From assembly GCA_963748095.1 (NCBI GenBank), contig CAVVIO010000019.1, positions 1 to 64,000 of the forward strand: a DNA stretch of 64,000 nucleotides, written 5' to 3'. Shown piece after piece: positions 28,034 to 37,313 of the stretch; the stretch's first letter is position 1, and every line of letters begins with the position of its first letter. Under the pieces are notes generated by a model. That model was not told the origin of the DNA and did no database searches. It saw only the letters and a program-made list of their open reading frames with translations. The position numbers and the translations under genes are program-made. Origin of the DNA: CAVVIO01 sp963748095 (GTDB lineage Bacteria; Bacteroidota; Bacteroidia; Bacteroidales; UBA10428).

Positions 28034-28258
28034 TCATGATGCATGCTGCAATTTATGTTCTCTGTCGGCAGCATAAGCGAGGCAAGCCTTTATATCGTCA
28101 ATTGTCAATTCAGGAAAATCGTAAATAATTTCATCATAAGTCATGCCTGATGCCAACCATCCAAGTACATCAAAAACTGTAATCCTGGTATTTCGAACAC
28201 AGGGTTTGCCAAATCTTTTATTGGGATTTCGTTTAATTATAGATTTATATTCAACCAT
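28034..28258 (-). CDS. DUF433 antitoxin-like protein without a toxin partner
   Basis: 74 residues from the ATG at 28258 (MVEYKSIIKRNPNKR); an upstream in-frame ATG at 28288 is possible. The DUF433 fold is clear: GKPCVRNTRITVFDVLGWLASG, then YDEIIYDFPELTIDDIKACL. DUF433 proteins are winged-helix antitoxins usually followed by a DUF5615 PIN-like toxin. Here no such gene follows on the minus strand; the next frame is membrane protein copy B. The toxin may have been lost, leaving an orphan. Confidence 0.85.
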   Translation of the reverse strand: MVEYKSIIKRNPNKRFGKPCVRNTRITVFDVLGWLASGMTYDEIIYDFPELTIDDIKACLAYAADREHKLQHAS

Positions 28259-28362
28259 ATAACTTTCCTTTTTCACAAATTTAATCAATTTTTAATCTTT
28301 CTCCTATTATTGTATGTATGCGTCAATATGTTGCCTCAATCAGATTATATCCAGTCTTATCT

Positions 28363-29058
28363 TCATAATTCAATATCAGCAATATTCAGAATTAATTCCT
28401 GAATAATTTCCACACTATCAGAACCCGAGCCATAAGACAACGCGCATTCAATTCCTTCAATCAGGTTATCATTATTCAGTAAATTCCGGCATTCTTCTTT
28501 AAGATATGTCTTTACAGCGCTATTTGCATTGTTAATATTTTCAAAAATACCGGGACAATTATCCAATATGTAAATAATATCTTCGAAATCGTGACTTTGC
28601 CGTAAATCATTACCTCCCCTGTCTTTATGAGCTTCTAATTTTGCTGCCAGATAATATTCAGGAGAAAATACAAATATTTTTGTGCCATCAGGCAGTTCTT
28701 TTGTTATTCTATTTTCAATTCCTTCCGAATACCACATATTGCTAAAGCCAAGCACATCAGAATCAGTGGGCATCACGTCCACTTTAATACCGTGGTAATT
28801 CCATCTGCATATCGGCGCCCCTTTTGAAGTATCGTTTGCAAAACCCTTTGACCGTAAGTTATGTTCCAGTTTTTCATGAGCTTTTTTGGAACTCAATTCA
28901 ATTACACAATCCACATCAAGCGTAGGCCGTATATCTGATGCCGCAGGGTTTGTTGCATATAATTCGGCTACAGCACCACCTACAAAAACCATTTCATGTT
29001 TAAGTTCTCCTAATCCTTTTGCTACTGTCTGTAACATGTTAATATTGACACTAGGCAT
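28363..29058 (-). CDS. AbiEii/MenA-like nucleotidyltransferase, candidate toxin
   Basis: 231 residues. The nucleotidyltransferase motif is present: FVGGAVAELY (GG), then RPTLDVDCVIEL with the DxD metal ligands, and further the acceptor-side segment AAKLEAHKDRG followed by DFEDIIYIL. This is the type IV toxin-antitoxin/AbiEii class, which modifies tRNA or other acceptors with nucleotides. The start overlaps the end of the HTH gene upstream by 8 bases. A non-toxic tRNA- or antibiotic-modifying role is the alternative. Confidence 0.8.
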   Translation of the reverse strand: MPSVNINMLQTVAKGLGELKHEMVFVGGAVAELYATNPAASDIRPTLDVDCVIELSSKKAHEKLEHNLRSKGFANDTSKGAPICRWNYHGIKVDVMPTDSDVLGFSNMWYSEGIENRITKELPDGTKIFVFSPEYYLAAKLEAHKDRGGNDLRQSHDFEDIIYILDNCPGIFENINNANSAVKTYLKEECRNLLNNDNLIEGIECALSYGSGSDSVEIIQELILNIADIEL

Positions 29059-29569
29059 GTTTTAGCCTTTTATTTAATTCTTCGGTTGCAAATTTTATTT
29101 CTCTTACCCTGCCAACCCTTATTGTATCAACAATTGTCAATAATTCATAAAATAAACTATCTTCTGTTACTACCTGTGGCAATGTTTTATAAAGAGGTTC
29201 TATGGCCTGACCTCTGTGTGTACCCTTAGCAAAAGGCCAGACATACGTTTCATTACTGGAAATGTGTTCTTTTATTGGTGATGCAGAGTGGGCTGTTGGT
29301 ATTCCTTTAACAATTGCTCCCGGTTCTGTTGGGAAAACATATTTAATACCGTAAAGCAAAAATTCGATAAAGGAATTTACATTCACCTTTCGTTTCTTTG
29401 AGTCAATTAATCCTGCAATCTTACACCTGTTTAATACTTCTGAGATTTCCGAAGCGCTGATTTTTAATGCTTGTGCCAGATCAAAATTATACCAGTCATT
29501 ATGCCCCAAAGCCAGTATTTTTAACAGAACCACAATATCCTGGGGACGCATCCCGTTATGCTTCTTCAT
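29051..29569 (-). CDS. HTH protein, candidate antitoxin of the NTase pair
   Basis: 172 residues. The N-terminal part (MRPQDIVVLLKILALGHNDW, then ALKISASEISEVLNRCKIAGL) is a winged helix-turn-helix; the C-terminal half has no recognised fold. It is the first gene of the pair with the nucleotidyltransferase, overlapping it by 8 bases. A palindromic site lies 14 bases before its start, so autoregulation is likely. It is not a clear AbiEi homologue. Confidence 0.75.
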   Translation of the reverse strand: MKKHNGMRPQDIVVLLKILALGHNDWYNFDLAQALKISASEISEVLNRCKIAGLIDSKKRKVNVNSFIEFLLYGIKYVFPTEPGAIVKGIPTAHSASPIKEHISSNETYVWPFAKGTHRGQAIEPLYKTLPQVVTEDSLFYELLTIVDTIRVGRVREIKFATEELNKRLKHA

Positions 29570-29582
29570 AATTTGAATTTTC

Positions 29583-29601
29583 GATTCGCGAATCGCGAAT
29601 C
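29583..29601. promoter_or_regulatory. Palindromic operator before the HTH/NTase pair
   Basis: GATTCGCGAATCGCGAATC: a perfect 12-bp palindrome (29583-29594) followed by a repeated half-site. It ends close to the start of the HTH gene (29569, minus strand), where an autorepressor would bind. Confidence 0.6.
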
Positions 29602-29773
29602 ATGAATATTCAAATATATAAAATTAAATTGAAAAAAGCTTCTTTATGAAATAGATGAACTTAACAGTAAATTTTATAGGGACAATCAGGTTTGCCTGCA
29701 TGCATATTCCCAGCTAAGACAGCAGACCGGAGCAAGACTGATGTAAGTCTTACCTGAACATTTCATTATATTT

Positions 29774-30895
29774 TTACGCCACCTTCCGGTACCTCCATGT
29801 AGCCAGTGATAGCATCAGGATACCGTATATAGTAATAGAGATCAGATCGTGCAGTATATCCTTAAATCCCGAACCTTTCAGCAGGATCATCCGGTTCACC
29901 CGCATAAAGTAGGCAAACGGATTGATCACATCTATCTTCTGTGCCCATTGCGGCATACTTTCAATGGGTGTAAAAATACCACTCATCAGGATAAACACGA
30001 TCATGAAAAAGAAGGTGAGAAACATTACCTGCTGTTGAGAATTTGCCAGGGTAGAAATTAATAATCCCAAACCTAAGATGGTGAAAAGATAAACACCTGC
30101 AAACAGAAACAGTAACCATATACTTCCAACAATGGGCACCGAAAACAACAACTTGCCGAGAAATAATCCGAATGCCAGTTCGAAAAGGGCAATTACCCAG
30201 AAAGGAACCAGTTTGCCTATGATAAACTGGTATTTAACAATGGGCGTAACATTTATCTGCTCAATGGTCCCGATCTCTTTTTCACGCACAAGGTTTAGTG
30301 CAGTGAGAAACATCCCTACAATGGAAACAAGGATAACCAAAATTCCCGGGACCATGTAAAATTTGAAATTCAGTTCGGGGTTGTACCAGTACGAATAAGA
30401 AATGTCGATGGTTTGCGGCTTGAATTCAACCGTAGCATTCGTCCCTACAGCTTTTCTGATACCGGCATTAAAATCATTGATAACCCCGGCAGTATAAGCA
30501 TTGGTGAGTCCTGCCACCATGCCGTTCACCGCATCGATCAGCAACTGAATATCCGATTTGTTTTCGGTATATAGTTTTTTCTCGAATCCCGAAGGTATAT
30601 TTAGTATTATACCTGATTTACCTTTCAACATGCTGCTTTTTGCATCATCGATCGAAAAGCTTTGCTGTACGATATGAAAAAAGGGTGAACCTTCGAATTT
30701 AGAAATCAATTGCCGTGAAGTGACCGACATATCTTTATCGACCACATACATATTGATATTTTTCATTTCCAGGGTTGCAGCATTTACCAGAATGATAAGC
30801 TGTACCAGCGGCATAATAAATATGATCGGCAACATGGTACGGTTGCGGAAAACCTGTAAAAATTCTTTTCTTACTATAATTAAAATCGTTCGCAT
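29774..30895 (-). CDS. ABC-2 type permease (YbhR/YbhS-like)
   Basis: 373 residues. One N-terminal membrane helix (about 18-40), a large extracytoplasmic domain (about 45-175), then five helices in the C-terminal half with the family signature LVREKEIGTIEQINVTP at about 200-217. With its sister 30908-32014 it should form the membrane channel of an exporter powered by the ATPases 32714-33466 and 33470-34417. It is the last gene of the operon; its start is 12 bases after the sister's stop. Confidence 0.9.
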   Translation of the reverse strand: MRTILIIVRKEFLQVFRNRTMLPIIFIMPLVQLIILVNAATLEMKNINMYVVDKDMSVTSRQLISKFEGSPFFHIVQQSFSIDDAKSSMLKGKSGIILNIPSGFEKKLYTENKSDIQLLIDAVNGMVAGLTNAYTAGVINDFNAGIRKAVGTNATVEFKPQTIDISYSYWYNPELNFKFYMVPGILVILVSIVGMFLTALNLVREKEIGTIEQINVTPIVKYQFIIGKLVPFWVIALFELAFGLFLGKLLFSVPIVGSIWLLFLFAGVYLFTILGLGLLISTLANSQQQVMFLTFFFMIVFILMSGIFTPIESMPQWAQKIDVINPFAYFMRVNRMILLKGSGFKDILHDLISITIYGILMLSLATWRYRKVA

Positions 30896-30907
30896 ACTCT
30901 TATTTAT

Positions 30908-32014
30908 TTATTCCAGTCGCAATTTAAATTTCCGTGCGCTGATACCCAGGAATACCAGGGTCATCACGATCAATATGAGTGTTTCTTTCCACACATAGAA
31001 AAACCCAACCCCTTTTATCATGATATCTTTAATGATTATCAGAAACCAGCGTGGAGGCATTATAATAGTCAGCCACTGCAATATCTTCGGCATATTCTCA
31101 ATCGGAAAGATAAAGCCGGATAATAACATGGTGGGCAGCATAAGCGCGAACATGGATATGAACATGGCCACCTGCTGACTGTTGCTCACGGTAGAGATCA
31201 GTATTCCAAGTGATAGAGCCAGGATAATGAACAGGATATTTTCCAGCATCAGCAGGATGAGGCTGCCATTTATAGGAAGCCTGAAAACAAAATATCCCAT
31301 TGCGATTATTACAATGGCATTGATAAATGATAACAATACATAAGGAGTTACTTTCCCGATAATGATCACTGAGGGTTTGAGGGGTGATACCAGCAGTGCT
31401 TCCATGGTGCCGGTTTCCTTTTCACGGGCAATGGATATAGAGGTCATCATTGCCGAAACCAGCATCAGAATAAGGGCAATGGTTCCCGGAACGAACATAA
31501 ATACACTTCTCAGGGCCGGATTAAACATAAATTTCACTACCGGGTTGATCTTTAAGGGCATCTGTATTTGTTGATTCAGTTCATTCAGGTAATTACCGAC
31601 AATTCCCCGTGTGTAATTTACAATGAGACTGGCAGAGTTCGGATCAGAAGCATCGGCGATAATCTGCATTTTTGCAACTCCGGTTTGTTTAATGTTCTTA
31701 CCGAAACCGTCTTCAAAGATCAATACTTCTTTTACTTTACCCTGCTTAAATACCTGTTGAATTTCGCTTTTATCCTGCAGGTTGCGGTAAAGAGTGAAAT
31801 ATCCGGACGATAAAATTTTCTGAGTGATTTCGCGAGTTGTTTCATCTTTGGAATAATCGAGCACGGCAATGTTCACATTCCTGATTTCGTTGCGTACCAC
31901 ATATCCAAATATAAGGATCTGTGCCACAGGCATACCAAATAAAATGATCATGGTACGGTAATCGCGCAAAATGTGATAAAATTCTTTTCTTACAAATCCG
32001 GCAAAACTTTTCAT
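30908..32014 (-). CDS. ABC-2 type permease (YbhS/YbhR-like)
   Basis: 368 residues with the same layout as the next gene: helix near 20-40, an extracytoplasmic domain, then SIAREKETGTMEALLVSPL and four to five helices. E. coli YbhS and YbhR have this length and are paired. The start MKSFAGFVRKEFYHIL is amphipathic as usual. It follows the HAD gene by 7 bases. Confidence 0.9.
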   Translation of the reverse strand: MKSFAGFVRKEFYHILRDYRTMIILFGMPVAQILIFGYVVRNEIRNVNIAVLDYSKDETTREITQKILSSGYFTLYRNLQDKSEIQQVFKQGKVKEVLIFEDGFGKNIKQTGVAKMQIIADASDPNSASLIVNYTRGIVGNYLNELNQQIQMPLKINPVVKFMFNPALRSVFMFVPGTIALILMLVSAMMTSISIAREKETGTMEALLVSPLKPSVIIIGKVTPYVLLSFINAIVIIAMGYFVFRLPINGSLILLMLENILFIILALSLGILISTVSNSQQVAMFISMFALMLPTMLLSGFIFPIENMPKILQWLTIIMPPRWFLIIIKDIMIKGVGFFYVWKETLILIVMTLVFLGISARKFKLRLE

Positions 32015-32021
32015 ATTCAGG

Positions 32022-32702
32022 CTAATTATGGTTATTCATCAACCGGTTCATTGTATCCAGGTCCAGTTCGGTAAAATCATTCACGGTTAAAATGGTATCC
32101 TTTAGTTCTTCCGGTTTATTAGTGGTAGCAATTCCCACCACTTTCATCCCGGCCCGGTTACCTGCTTCTATACCCCGGAGTGAATCTTCAAATACAATGC
32201 ATTGCCGGGGTGGTATTTTTAACATTTCCGCTGCTTTCAGAAAAACTTCCGGATGCGGTTTACATTGTTTTACATGGGTATCGTATATTAATTTTTTAAA
32301 ATACTTTTCAAGTTTTAATTCCCGAAGTACGAATTTCACATTCTCATAAGGTCCTGAGGTAGCCACTGCAAGAGGAACGGATGATTTTAAAAGTACTTCC
32401 AGAAACCCACGGAGGCCATTTACTTCCTGTATGTAGGGTTGGTAGAGTTCCCTGTACAGTTTTTCTTTTTCAGAAGAATATTCCTCCAACTCCCCGGCCT
32501 CCAGTTCCCTTCCGAACAAGACTGTCATTACTTCCTGGTTGGTACCGCCGAAATGGGTTAAAAATGCCTGATGGTCGAATGGCAGGTCATATTTCCTGCA
32601 AAAGGCCTCCCATGCAAGAAAATGATAATGATGATTATCTACAATTACTCCGTCCATATCAAAGATCGCCGCATATTTCATTTTGTTCTTTCTAATTTTC
32701 AT
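32022..32702 (-). CDS. HAD-superfamily phosphatase, beta-phosphoglucomutase-like
   Basis: 226 residues. All four HAD motifs are seen: DMDGVIVDN (nucleophile and acid Asp), VATSGPYENVK, the lysine in KPHPEVFLKAAEML, and VFEDSLRGIEAGNRAGM. The helical cap between motifs I and II is of the beta-phosphoglucomutase type. It would dephosphorylate or isomerise a small sugar or metabolite phosphate in the cytosol. Its place between the ATPase and permease genes of an efflux operon is unusual. ATG at 32702 is used; a second ATG at 32681 directly before KYAAIFDMDG is also plausible. Confidence 0.88.
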   Translation of the reverse strand: MKIRKNKMKYAAIFDMDGVIVDNHHYHFLAWEAFCRKYDLPFDHQAFLTHFGGTNQEVMTVLFGRELEAGELEEYSSEKEKLYRELYQPYIQEVNGLRGFLEVLLKSSVPLAVATSGPYENVKFVLRELKLEKYFKKLIYDTHVKQCKPHPEVFLKAAEMLKIPPRQCIVFEDSLRGIEAGNRAGMKVVGIATTNKPEELKDTILTVNDFTELDLDTMNRLMNNHN

Positions 32703-32713
32703 ATCAGTTTAAT

Positions 32714-33466
32714 TCAGTTTTCTATGTTCCTTGCTATTTTCAGAAATACATCCCCCATATTGTCAGCCTCGTATTGCTGTTTAAGATTGAACGGCGTATC
32801 GAGTGCTTCTATCCTTCCCTCCGTCATAATAGATACCCGGTTACAGTATTCGGCTTCATCCATATAATGGGTAGTAACAAAAATGGTGATCCCACTTTCT
32901 GCAGCTTTATAAATCAGTTCCCAGAAAGTACGCCGTGTCACCGGATCTACGCCACCTGTAGGTTCGTCGAGGAATACGATCTTGGGCTGATGAAAAATAG
33001 CCACCGAAAAAGCAATTTTCTGTTTCCATCCAAGCGGAAGTTTTACGATCAGTTCATTTGCTACATCTTCCAGGTGCAGATTGTGTATTAGTTCTTTGGT
33101 TCTTTGCCGAATGACTTTTATTGGTAATCCGTAAATTCCTGCATAAAACTGTATATTTTCCGTTACAGTGAGATCATCGTACAAAGAAAACTTCTGGCTC
33201 ATATAGCCAATGTTCTTTTTTATTTTCTCCCGTTCGTGGTAAACATCAAAGCCTCCAACCATTATTTCGCCCGATGTAGGGGAAGACAAACCAGATAATA
33301 TACGAATAGCCGTGGTTTTCCCCGCACCATTGGCTCCCAGAAAACCAAAAATCTCTCCCCGGTAAACTTCAAATGAAAGATGATCATTGGCAGTAAAATC
33401 ACCGAATTTTTTCACAAGGTCCTTAACCTTTATTATTACTTCACCGTTTTCAGTCATATCGCTCAT
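32714..33466 (-). CDS. ABC transporter ATPase (YbhF C-half-like)
   Basis: About 250 residues. Walker A GANGAGKTTAI, Walker B IVFLDEPTGGVD, and the altered signature LPLGWKQKIAFSV in place of LSGGQ. That altered signature is what I recall for the second half of the fused E. coli YbhF. An ATG at 33466 is preferred to the TTG at 33469. The gene follows the first ATPase almost without a gap, so the two separate proteins together match the single fused YbhF. Confidence 0.9.
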   Translation of the reverse strand: MSDMTENGEVIIKVKDLVKKFGDFTANDHLSFEVYRGEIFGFLGANGAGKTTAIRILSGLSSPTSGEIMVGGFDVYHEREKIKKNIGYMSQKFSLYDDLTVTENIQFYAGIYGLPIKVIRQRTKELIHNLHLEDVANELIVKLPLGWKQKIAFSVAIFHQPKIVFLDEPTGGVDPVTRRTFWELIYKAAESGITIFVTTHYMDEAEYCNRVSIMTEGRIEALDTPFNLKQQYEADNMGDVFLKIARNIEN

Positions 33467-33469
33467 CAA

Positions 33470-34417
33470 TTAAGGTATCTGATCTTCCATTTCAAAGTTT
33501 TCCCTTGCCACAGCCATAAAACGATCTTCGATGGTGGGTTTGATCTTCTCTATATGCACGGATTCGTGCCCTTTCTCAGTAAGAAATGAAAGAATATCTT
33601 CTTTTCTAATCTCTTTTGAAGCAGGTGTAAAATGAACATCCTGTCCGAACAGGTAAACACTGCGACTTTGCGGATACGACCGCAGATCGTTAATTAACCG
33701 GTTCATTTGTTCAGTTCTTACAGCGTATAACGGATCGGTATACCTGGCAACAATTTTGGCAGGTTCGTCCATTTCCAGCATACGGCCATTCATCATCAGT
33801 CCCACTTTGTCGCACATACCTGCTTCATCCATATAGGGAGTTGAAACCAGGATCGTCATACCTGATTTTTTAAGATTATACAGTGAATCCCAGAACTCTT
33901 TTCTTGAGACAGCATCTACACCGGTAGTTGGTTCATCCAGCACCAGTATTTCAGGATTGTGGATCAGTGCACACGACAATGCCAGCTTTTGTTTCATACC
34001 ACCAGAAAGATTCCGTGCAAGTCTTTTTTTAAAAGGAGCCAGCTGATCGTAAATATTTTTAATGAGATGATAATTTTTTTCAACGGTGGTTCCGAATATA
34101 GTGGCATAGAAGTTCAGGTTCTCTTCAACCGACAGATCCTGATATAGTGAAAACCTTCCCGGCATATATCCGACGAATTTCCGGATCGACCTGAAATCCT
34201 TTACCGTATCAAAGTCTTTGACGGTTGCAGTTCCTGTTTCGGGAATCATCAGGGTGGTGATTATCCGGAAAAGTGTTGTTTTTCCGGCTCCGTCGGGACC
34301 AATCAGACCAAACAAGGTTCCCCTGGGAATTTCAAAGCTAATTTCCCTCAGGGCACGGGTTTCCTTAAATGACTTTGATACATTATTTACTGTTATGAAC
34401 CTTGAATCTTCTGCCAC
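33470..34417 (-). CDS. ABC transporter ATPase (YbhF N-half-like)
   Basis: 315 residues. Walker A GPDGAGKTTLF, signature NLSGGMKQKLALSCALI, Walker B ILVLDEPTTGVD, switch region TILVSTPYMDEAG. A C-terminal extension of about 80 residues (from about 235) after the ATPase core is larger than in most drug exporters and may link to the second ATPase. With the following gene it reproduces the fused YbhF of Gram-negative YbhGFSR exporters. Confidence 0.9.
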   Translation of the reverse strand: MAEDSRFITVNNVSKSFKETRALREISFEIPRGTLFGLIGPDGAGKTTLFRIITTLMIPETGTATVKDFDTVKDFRSIRKFVGYMPGRFSLYQDLSVEENLNFYATIFGTTVEKNYHLIKNIYDQLAPFKKRLARNLSGGMKQKLALSCALIHNPEILVLDEPTTGVDAVSRKEFWDSLYNLKKSGMTILVSTPYMDEAGMCDKVGLMMNGRMLEMDEPAKIVARYTDPLYAVRTEQMNRLINDLRSYPQSRSVYLFGQDVHFTPASKEIRKEDILSFLTEKGHESVHIEKIKPTIEDRFMAVARENFEMEDQIP

Positions 34418-34432
34418 AATTAATCTTTTTTA

Positions 34433-35131
34433 TTAATTATTGATTGCTACCAACCGGTCGAGCAATTTATGCATCAACTGATTATTCTGAGGAATATATG
34501 AAAGGTAATCCTTCATTTCCTCAGGACTTTGCACAAATTCATCAGGTACAAGTTCAGTATCAACCCCATCGATCATCTTCAGTAATCCGGTTTCGGTAAT
34601 CTCAAAATGAAACTGTAGCCCCACCACCCTGTCGCCGATAATAAATCCCTGGTTGGGAGTAACAGCAGAACTTGCAAATGCTGCCGCACCGGTTGGAATA
34701 TCGAAAGTGTCTCCATGCCAGTGAAAAACGGTAACCGAACCGGGCAAAAAATCCAGTAAGCCATTTTGATCATTATTCTGAGAAAAGTTAACCGGAAACC
34801 ATCCGATCTCTTTGCGTTTACCCGGATACACCTTTGCTCCCATGGCACTGGCAATAAATTGCGCCCCGAGACATATTCCCAAAACCACTTTACCTTTTTC
34901 AATAGCATTTCTGATCAATGCTTTCTCAGTGCTTATCCAGGGATATTTATCATCCTCGTATACACTCATTCCGCCACCCATTATTATCAGCCAGTCGAAT
35001 TCCTCAACCTGCGGATATACTGCGTTCTGATATACAAGCGTGTAAGTAGTTTCAAATCCTTTCGAACTAATCCAGTCACCGATACAACCCAATCCCTCAA
35101 AAGATTCGTGCCTGATACAATGTATTCTCAT
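34433..35131 (-). CDS. Class I glutamine amidotransferase-like protein
   Basis: 232 residues. The nucleophile elbow is KVVLGICLGAQFIASAMGAK (Cys in GICLG), and the His-Glu pair is in GLQFHFEIT, so the triad is complete. This is the free-standing GMP-synthase-type amidotransferase fold, seen in gamma-glutamyl hydrolases and polyamine or toxin-modifying enzymes. It lies between the HlyD and ATPase genes of the efflux operon, 11-15 bases from each, which is not usual for YbhGFSR loci. It may modify the exported compound (inference). Confidence 0.85.
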   Translation of the reverse strand: MRIHCIRHESFEGLGCIGDWISSKGFETTYTLVYQNAVYPQVEEFDWLIIMGGGMSVYEDDKYPWISTEKALIRNAIEKGKVVLGICLGAQFIASAMGAKVYPGKRKEIGWFPVNFSQNNDQNGLLDFLPGSVTVFHWHGDTFDIPTGAAAFASSAVTPNQGFIIGDRVVGLQFHFEITETGLLKMIDGVDTELVPDEFVQSPEEMKDYLSYIPQNNQLMHKLLDRLVAINN

Positions 35132-35142
35132 ATTCGTAACAC

Positions 35143-36042
35143 TTAATTTGTTTTAAATTTAATTTCTCCCGGCATTCCTATCTTCAGGCGGCCGTCATTT
35201 TTAACCCTTACTTTAACGGCATAAACCATATTTACCCGTTCTTTCTTGGTTTGTATAATCTTGGGTGTAAATTCAAATTCAGAAGCGATCCATGAGATTG
35301 TTCCGGGTAACTGCTGATTCTCCTCAGCATTTTTATCAAAAATAACAGTTACGGGTTCACCTAATTTAACCGAAGGCAGTTGCGCCCCGCTTACATACAC
35401 TTTTAATTCCATTTCATCGAGATCGGCAATTTTATAAATCGCTTTCCCTGGAACAGCAAGTTCTCCGGGCTCGACATATTTTTCAAGCACCGTACCATTT
35501 ATCGGATTAATGATTTTGCACTTACTTATCTGGTCATTGATTTGCTGCACCTGCGTATTAATCACTTCCAGTTGTCGGAGAGCAGCATCATTCTGTGCTT
35601 TCACGGCGTCCATCTGCGCATTCAACACTTCCACTTTACCATTTATGTCATCCAGTTGCTGTTGTGTGGCAGCGCTGTCACCGAACATTTTCGTAATTCT
35701 ATGCTGCTGTTTTTTCAGAACCGTCATTTGTTCTTCCTGTACTTTTATCTGAGACAGGATACTGGAACTGTTCGATCGGACAACTCCTTTCTGGGCAATC
35801 AATTGTTTCTTTTTCAGATAAAGTGAAAAGGTATCGATCAGGCCTACCTGAGCTCCATTTTTCAGAATGCTTCCTTCATCCAGATTTAGTAATTTTATAT
35901 CTCCCTGTGCCTGGGCAGACACGGTAACAGTTGTAGCTTCAAAATTGCCATAAGCATCGGATCTGTTGTTATTGTTATGGCAGGAAGTAATCAGCAGCAT
36001 AGGGAAAATCATAATTCCCGCGAAGGCAGTTATTTTTTTCAT
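35143..36042 (-). CDS. HlyD/YbhG-type periplasmic adaptor, lipoprotein
   Basis: 299 residues. Lipoprotein signal with lipobox ITSC (Cys21). Residues about 30-65 and 185-215 are the two halves of the biotinyl-lipoyl-like domain; about 70-180 is a long coiled coil (KVEVLNAQMDAVKAQNDAAL); about 215-299 the beta-barrel and membrane-proximal domains. It links the inner-membrane ABC exporter to the TolC-like channel encoded just upstream (gap of 3 bases). Confidence 0.9.
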   Translation of the reverse strand: MKKITAFAGIMIFPMLLITSCHNNNNRSDAYGNFEATTVTVSAQAQGDIKLLNLDEGSILKNGAQVGLIDTFSLYLKKKQLIAQKGVVRSNSSSILSQIKVQEEQMTVLKKQQHRITKMFGDSAATQQQLDDINGKVEVLNAQMDAVKAQNDAALRQLEVINTQVQQINDQISKCKIINPINGTVLEKYVEPGELAVPGKAIYKIADLDEMELKVYVSGAQLPSVKLGEPVTVIFDKNAEENQQLPGTISWIASEFEFTPKIIQTKKERVNMVYAVKVRVKNDGRLKIGMPGEIKFKTN

Positions 36043-36045
36043 GAC

Positions 36046-37312
36046 TTATAAATCTCCTTTAAAAATTAAATAATTATACATTGACTGTGCCAGGTATACC
36101 CTGTGGATTTCAAGCTGTAAGCGCGCCTGAATTTCTGCATTCAGTTCGGTTAAATATTCGGAGGAAGTAATTACTCCATGTTCCAGTTGTGAAGCGGCAC
36201 TTTTACGAATTTTCTCCCTTAATACAATGATTTTCTGGTCTCTTTGGATAGCTTCCCTGTTCATTTTTATACCGGCATCTTCTTTTTCAAGCGCCATGGT
36301 AAGATTTTTATCAAAAGTCTGTCGTGTAACATCCAGGGTATTTTTCTGAATCTCCGTAATTTTACGAAGTCTTTTCTTTTCACCCCAGTCAATAAAATTC
36401 CACTTCAGTCCTACACCAGCAATATAATAGGTGTTGAAATTATTATTGAACATATTCAATCCGGGCTTTCCGTAACCGGCTTCACCAAAAGCATACAGCT
36501 TTGGCATATCTGCTGCCTTTCTTACATTATACCCGGCATCGAGTCGTTGTTTCTGAAGATCGAAAAGCGCGTATTCCGGCCGGCTTCCCTGAGATATTGT
36601 GTCATTAATTTCAGGAGGAAACGAAAGTGAAACATTATCCGAAAGTGTATCTCCAATAAGTTCACCAAGCGTACGAACCATTGCTACGCGGTTTGCACCT
36701 ATCTCGGCTTGCTGCTGTTCAATCTTCAGCATCTCGGCATCCAGTACATCCAGATTATCCGGAAGTATAACCCCATTGTCCACACCGGATTGTATACTTT
36801 TCTTTCTTGCATTTATTTCATCGTACTTATTCCGGAGTATATCTTTGTTTTTATCAAGCAACAGAATGGTAAAATATACCTGGTTGACCTGACTTTTTCA
36901 ACTGGTACAGATCGACTTCCACCTGCTGGACATCCGCTTCCCCGGTTTTTTCCTCCAGTTTTTTTTGTGCATTAATCAGTCCGCCATCGTAAAGAGTCTG
37001 ATTCAGGTTCAGGTAAATTTTGTACTGTTCGTGCGGTGGTACCGGAAAGTTTACCCCCTGAAAAGGTAAATCGATATTTATGGCTGTCACATCCGATTGA
37101 TAAGTTGCCTGTCCGTTTATACCCAATGTCGGATACCAGTTATTTGAGATATTTTTCAACTTCAATTGATTAATATCCTGTGTGTATTCAATTTTTCTGG
37201 CTGTTGGAAAATTTTTATTGGTCAGCATATAACACTTATGGAGAGATAATGTGTCTCCGGCATATACGTTCATCCCAGCCAGTAATGTGAATAATAAAGT
37301 TAATTTCCTCAT
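36046..37312 (-). pseudogene. TolC-like outer-membrane efflux channel with one frame shift
   Basis: Frame 1 from the ATG at 37312 gives a signal peptide (ends MNVYAG) and the first half of the channel (YQSDVTAINIDLPFQGVNFP, LNQTLYDGGLINAQKKLEEK), then leaves the family after DLYQLKKS. Removing one G near 36892 restores VNQVYFTILLLDKNKDILRN and the second half to 36046, about 422 residues in all. Coiled-coil repeats and a barrel typical of the OMF family are present. One extra base in a GG pair is the simplest explanation, so the gene is probably intact in the organism. It pairs with the adaptor 35143-36042. Confidence 0.85.
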
Positions 37313-37313
37313 G

